A stretch of DNA of 17,049 bases, from NCBI GenBank assembly GCA_031271275.1, contig JAISWA010000129.1, forward strand, positions 1-17,049. The letters run 5' to 3'. The notes below the pieces were generated by a model. The model was not told where the DNA came from, did no database searches, and saw nothing but the letters and a program-made list of their open reading frames with translations. The position numbers were made by a program, and so were the translations under genes. Below, piece by piece: positions 14,626 to 17,049 of the stretch (position 1 is the first letter of the stretch; the number at the start of each line of letters is the position of its first letter). This DNA comes from Clostridiales bacterium (GTDB lineage Bacteria > Bacillota > Clostridia > Lachnospirales > WQUN01).

Positions 14626-15933
14626 ATGTCAATTCCCTTCCCTGAAATGCCAATTTTGAAATTCGACGGCGCCGACGCCGGAACCTTCCTTGCCAAACAT
14701 ATTAAGCGAAACGAACAGGACCACGCGGCGGCCCGGGAAATAGCGGAGCGCATTGTGGAGGACGTGCGTAAAAACGGGGACGCCGCGCTGCTTTCGTATA
14801 TTGAGCAATTTGACGGCGCGCGTTTGTCGCCCGCCGGGCTTCGCGTTGGGCCGGAAGAAACGGAAGCGGCGTACCAGTCGGTTTCGGCGGAGTTTGTGGA
14901 AGTTATCAGGCGCGCTATCATTCGGATAAGGCGCTTCCACGAGAAGCAAAACCGTACCGGTTGGATGGAGCCGTTCGGCGACGGGGAGTTTATGGGGCAG
15001 ATGGTCAGGCCGTTGGCGTCCTGCGGGATTTATGTGCCGGGCGGCACGGCGGCGCTCGCTTCGTCGGTGCTGATGCAAGCGGTACCCGCGAAGGTCGCGG
15101 GCGTCGGGCGTTTGGTTATCGCGACGCCCTGCGGGAAGGACGGTAAGGTCAACCCCGCGATACTGGTCGCCGCCGCGGAATGCGGGATAGATGAAATCTA
15201 TAAAATCGGCGGGGCGCAGGCAATCGCGGCACTCGCCTTCGGCACGGAGCGTATTCCCCGGGTGGATAAAATATGCGGCCCCGGGAATATTTACGTCATT
15301 ATGGCGAAACGCGCGGTGTTCGGGTATGTGGGAATCGATTCCCTGCCCGGGCCCAGTGAGATTGTGATTATTGCCGACGAAACCGCCGACCCCCGGCACG
15401 CGGCGGCGGACATGCTTTCCCAGGCGGAACATGACGTGCGCGCCGCGTCGGTCTTAATCACCGATTCCGAAAGTTTGGCGCAAAAAGTCAGAGCGGAAAT
15501 AGAAAAGCAGACGGAAACCCTTTCCCGCCGGGAAATCATCTGCGGCTCGTTAAAAAACAACGGGCTGATTATCGTCGCGCCGAGTTTGTATGACGCGGTG
15601 CGCCTTTCCGACGTGCTCGCGCCCGAGCATCTGGCGTTGGAAGTGAAGGAACCCCTCGCCCTGCTTACCCGCGTCAAAAACGCGGGGGCGGTTTTCCTCG
15701 GGCATTACACGGCGGAACCCATGGGCGATTATATGGCGGGACCGAGCCATGTGCTGCCCACGGAAACCACCGCCCGGTTTTTTTCCCCGGTTTCGGCGGA
15801 TGATTTCCTAAAAAAGACCAGTGTGCTATATTTTGATAAACCGGCGATGGAACGGCTGAAGCCGGACGTGATACGTTTCGCCGGGGAAGAAAAGCTGACC
15901 GCCCACGCCAACGCCATGGGCGTAAGGGATTGA
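14626..15933 (+). CDS. hisD: Histidinol dehydrogenase
   Basis: This 435-residue protein is of full family length. HisD carries out the last two NAD-dependent oxidations, L-histidinol to histidinal to histidine, using one Zn ion per subunit. Expected residues are present: Zn ligands Q266 and H269 (SQAEHD), D368 (MGDYMAGPSH) and H427 (KLTAHANA), and the catalytic pair E334-H335 (APEHL). Other landmarks are YVPGGTA, GGAQAIAALAFGTE, ICGPGN and LPGPSEI. The ATG at 14626 has AAAGGAG (14613-14619) six bases upstream. It lies 18 bases after hisG. Confidence 0.97.
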   Translation: MSIPFPEMPILKFDGADAGTFLAKHIKRNEQDHAAAREIAERIVEDVRKNGDAALLSYIEQFDGARLSPAGLRVGPEETEAAYQSVSAEFVEVIRRAIIRIRRFHEKQNRTGWMEPFGDGEFMGQMVRPLASCGIYVPGGTAALASSVLMQAVPAKVAGVGRLVIATPCGKDGKVNPAILVAAAECGIDEIYKIGGAQAIAALAFGTERIPRVDKICGPGNIYVIMAKRAVFGYVGIDSLPGPSEIVIIADETADPRHAAADMLSQAEHDVRAASVLITDSESLAQKVRAEIEKQTETLSRREIICGSLKNNGLIIVAPSLYDAVRLSDVLAPEHLALEVKEPLALLTRVKNAGAVFLGHYTAEPMGDYMAGPSHVLPTETTARFFSPVSADDFLKKTSVLYFDKPAMERLKPDVIRFAGEEKLTAHANAMGVRD

Positions 15934-15935
15934 GC

Positions 15936-16451
15936 GTGGATGGGGAAATTAAAAAAATAAACGCTTCCCAGGTGGACAGGGTCATGGAAATAATCGCCGA
16001 CGGAAGGGAATATTTAAAATATCAGGGGCTGTCCCAGTGGCAGAACGGCGGCGACCCGAAACGGGACGACGTGGAGCGCGACGCGGCCATGGGCGAAGGG
16101 TACGCGCTGCACGCCGGCGGCATCTTCTGCGGGTACGCCGCGCTGTGTACCGGCGTGGACGAATACTACACCCGCATCACCGGCGGAAGTTGGGATGAAA
16201 GGTATGCGGAATATATATCCATACACCGGTTCGCCCTGTGCGCGGCGTTTCGCGGGAAAGGGCTGTCGGAACCGTTCCTGCGCGGCTTATTGGAAACCGC
16301 GCGGAAGCTTGGCTACCGGGATGTACGCATCGACACCCACCGGGGCAATAAAATCATGCGGAAGTTAATCGACCGCGCGGGGTTCGTATACCGGGGGACG
16401 GTGGTGTTCCCGGTTCCCGACGGGGAGCGTATGGCGTTTCAAAAAATATAG
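15936..16451 (+). CDS. GNAT family N-acetyltransferase inside the his operon
   Basis: This 171-residue single-domain protein has GNAT features: an N-terminal region with YLKYQGLSQWQNG, a central GIFCGYAAL strand, ISIHRFALCAAFRGKGLSEPF (the strand plus the acetyl-CoA loop RGKGLS), then YRDVRIDTHRGNKIMRKLID and GFVYRG near the end. The substrate is unknown and no histidine-pathway step needs an acetyltransferase in bacteria of this type. The GTG at 15936 is preferred because AAGGG lies about eight bases upstream; a TTG at 15930 overlapping the hisD stop is the alternative and adds two residues. It sits between hisD and hisB, a place where hisC is common. Confidence 0.85.
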   Translation: MDGEIKKINASQVDRVMEIIADGREYLKYQGLSQWQNGGDPKRDDVERDAAMGEGYALHAGGIFCGYAALCTGVDEYYTRITGGSWDERYAEYISIHRFALCAAFRGKGLSEPFLRGLLETARKLGYRDVRIDTHRGNKIMRKLIDRAGFVYRGTVVFPVPDGERMAFQKI

Positions 16452-16502
16452 GACGGGGTGAGCGCAGGGCGGAAAGCCCGCCGGAGGCGGCTCCGGCCCG
16501 TC
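16452..16502 (+). other. G+C-rich structured intercistronic element (predicted three-way junction)
   Basis: The segment begins right after the GNAT stop and can fold into three stems. P1 is GACGGG (16452-16457) with CCCGTC (16497-16502). P2 is GGGCGG (16467-16472) with CCCGCC (16477-16482) and an AAAG loop. P3 is GGAG (16483-16486) with CTCC (16491-16494) and a GCGG loop. A 9-base joint (16458-16466) links P1 and P2. There is no T-run after it, so it is not a usual terminator. It stands 14 bases before the hisB ribosome binding site (AGGGAGG, 16516-16522). It may be an mRNA-processing or stability element, a REP-like repeat or an unrecognised RNA motif. Confidence 0.5.
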
Positions 16503-16529
16503 GAATTAAATACACAGGGAGGCTATGCT

Positions 16530-17049
16530 ATGCCGCGCACGGCGCAGATAACCCGAAAGACTAACGAAACTTCCATAACCTTAACGCTTAATATAGACGG
16601 CGAAGGGAAATTTGAAGGCGGTTCCTCCATCGGTTTCCTCGACCACATGCTGCATTTGTTCTCGCGCCACGGCCTGGTGGATTTAACGCTAAACGCCCAA
16701 GGGGACACTTTTGTGGACTGTCACCATACGGTGGAGGATATCGGGTTGGCGCTCGGCTCCGCCCTGTGCGAAGCGTTGGGCGGCAAGGAGGGCATCAGGC
16801 GGTACGGCAGCGCGATCATCCCCATGGACGACGCGTTGGTAATGTGCGCGGTGGATTTATCCGGGCGCCCTTATTTGTATTATGAAATTCCCTTCACCGC
16901 GCCGAAGCTCGGGGAACTGGACACGGAGACGATAGCGGAGTTTTTCCATTCCGTTTCCCGGAACGCGGGCATGAACTTACATATCAAACTGCTCCACGGA
17001 ACCAACAACCATCATATAGCGGAAGCCGCGTTTAAGGCGTTCGCCCGGG
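16530..17049 (+). CDS. hisB: Imidazoleglycerol-phosphate dehydratase (3' truncated)
   Basis: An open frame of 173 codons runs off the end of the window; typical monofunctional HisB has about 190-200 residues, so little is missing. HisB is a Mn-dependent enzyme that dehydrates imidazoleglycerol phosphate to imidazoleacetol phosphate. The metal-binding motifs are clear: G35FLDHMLHLFSRHG, D63CHHTVEDIGLALG with H65, H66 and E69, PMDDAL near 108, and GTNNHHIAEAAFKAFAR at the end. There is no phosphatase domain before it, so it is the single-function type. The ATG at 16530 has AGGGAGG seven bases upstream; the ATG at 16525 is in another frame. Confidence 0.95.
   Translation, partial: MPRTAQITRKTNETSITLTLNIDGEGKFEGGSSIGFLDHMLHLFSRHGLVDLTLNAQGDTFVDCHHTVEDIGLALGSALCEALGGKEGIRRYGSAIIPMDDALVMCAVDLSGRPYLYYEIPFTAPKLGELDTETIAEFFHSVSRNAGMNLHIKLLHGTNNHHIAEAAFKAFAR

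Noticed and set aside
14629..15432. 267-codon open frame antisense to hisD
   Set aside because: It lies wholly within the well-supported hisD gene, its translation is Arg/His-rich and resembles no family, and it is a by-product of G+C-rich codon use.
16452..16502. Intrinsic terminator separating the GNAT gene from hisB
   Set aside because: The stems are strong but are followed by TCGAATTAAA rather than a T-run, and hisB has no evident promoter of its own in the short gap.

Overview
The window looks like chromosomal DNA from a fairly GC-rich member of the Clostridia (Bacillota). The supporting signs are a short-form HisG paired with HisZ, a LytR-CpsA-Psr envelope protein, a MocR-type regulator, a YozG-like XRE regulator beside a DUF2975 protein, strong AGGAGG-type ribosome binding sites and many GTG starts. 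I see no phage, transposon, tRNA, rRNA or CRISPR signature. Gene density is high, and no gene-free stretch exceeds about 235 bases.

Layout. (1) 1-490: the 3' end of an HtrA-type PDZ serine protease, an inverted repeat with a consensus -10 beside it, and a strong intrinsic terminator. (2) 536-5212: a tight four-gene + strand unit: LCP protein, MocR/aminotransferase regulator, CheB-like methylesterase and a GNAT protein. All four appear to start with GTG, behind an extended -10 promoter. (3) 5202-7463, - strand: a large multi-HAMP chemoreceptor whose 3' end overlaps the GNAT gene. (4) 7464-8750: an AT-rich divergent promoter region with a nested dyad, a secreted NodB-type polysaccharide deacetylase and a bidirectional terminator. 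(5) 8775-10369: a CDGSH iron-sulfur protein (- strand) divergent from a ZIP-family metal transporter (+ strand). Between them lie a CRP/FNR-like palindrome and a 35-bp tandem duplication. (6) 12687-10370, - strand: a DUF2975 / XRE regulator / DUF4153-DUF4173-like membrane protein operon with a near-consensus promoter. (7) 12847-17049, + strand: a histidine operon, hisZ-hisG-hisD-GNAT-hisB, running off the window, with a G+C-rich structured spacer before hisB.

How the genes may work together. The his genes catalyse the first step (HisZG), the dehydratase step (HisB) and the last two oxidations (HisD) of histidine synthesis; hisC is not in its common place after hisD. The LCP protein, the deacetylase and the HtrA protease all act at the cell envelope. 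The CheB-like protein is the only soluble chemotaxis component seen and lies near one chemoreceptor, but in an envelope/regulator operon rather than a che operon.

I found no clearly new multi-gene defence or biosynthetic system. The items most worth a second look are the DUF2975-XRE-DUF4153 cassette, the orphan CheB, the structured spacer before hisB, and the repeat/palindrome region between the iron-sulfur and ZIP genes.
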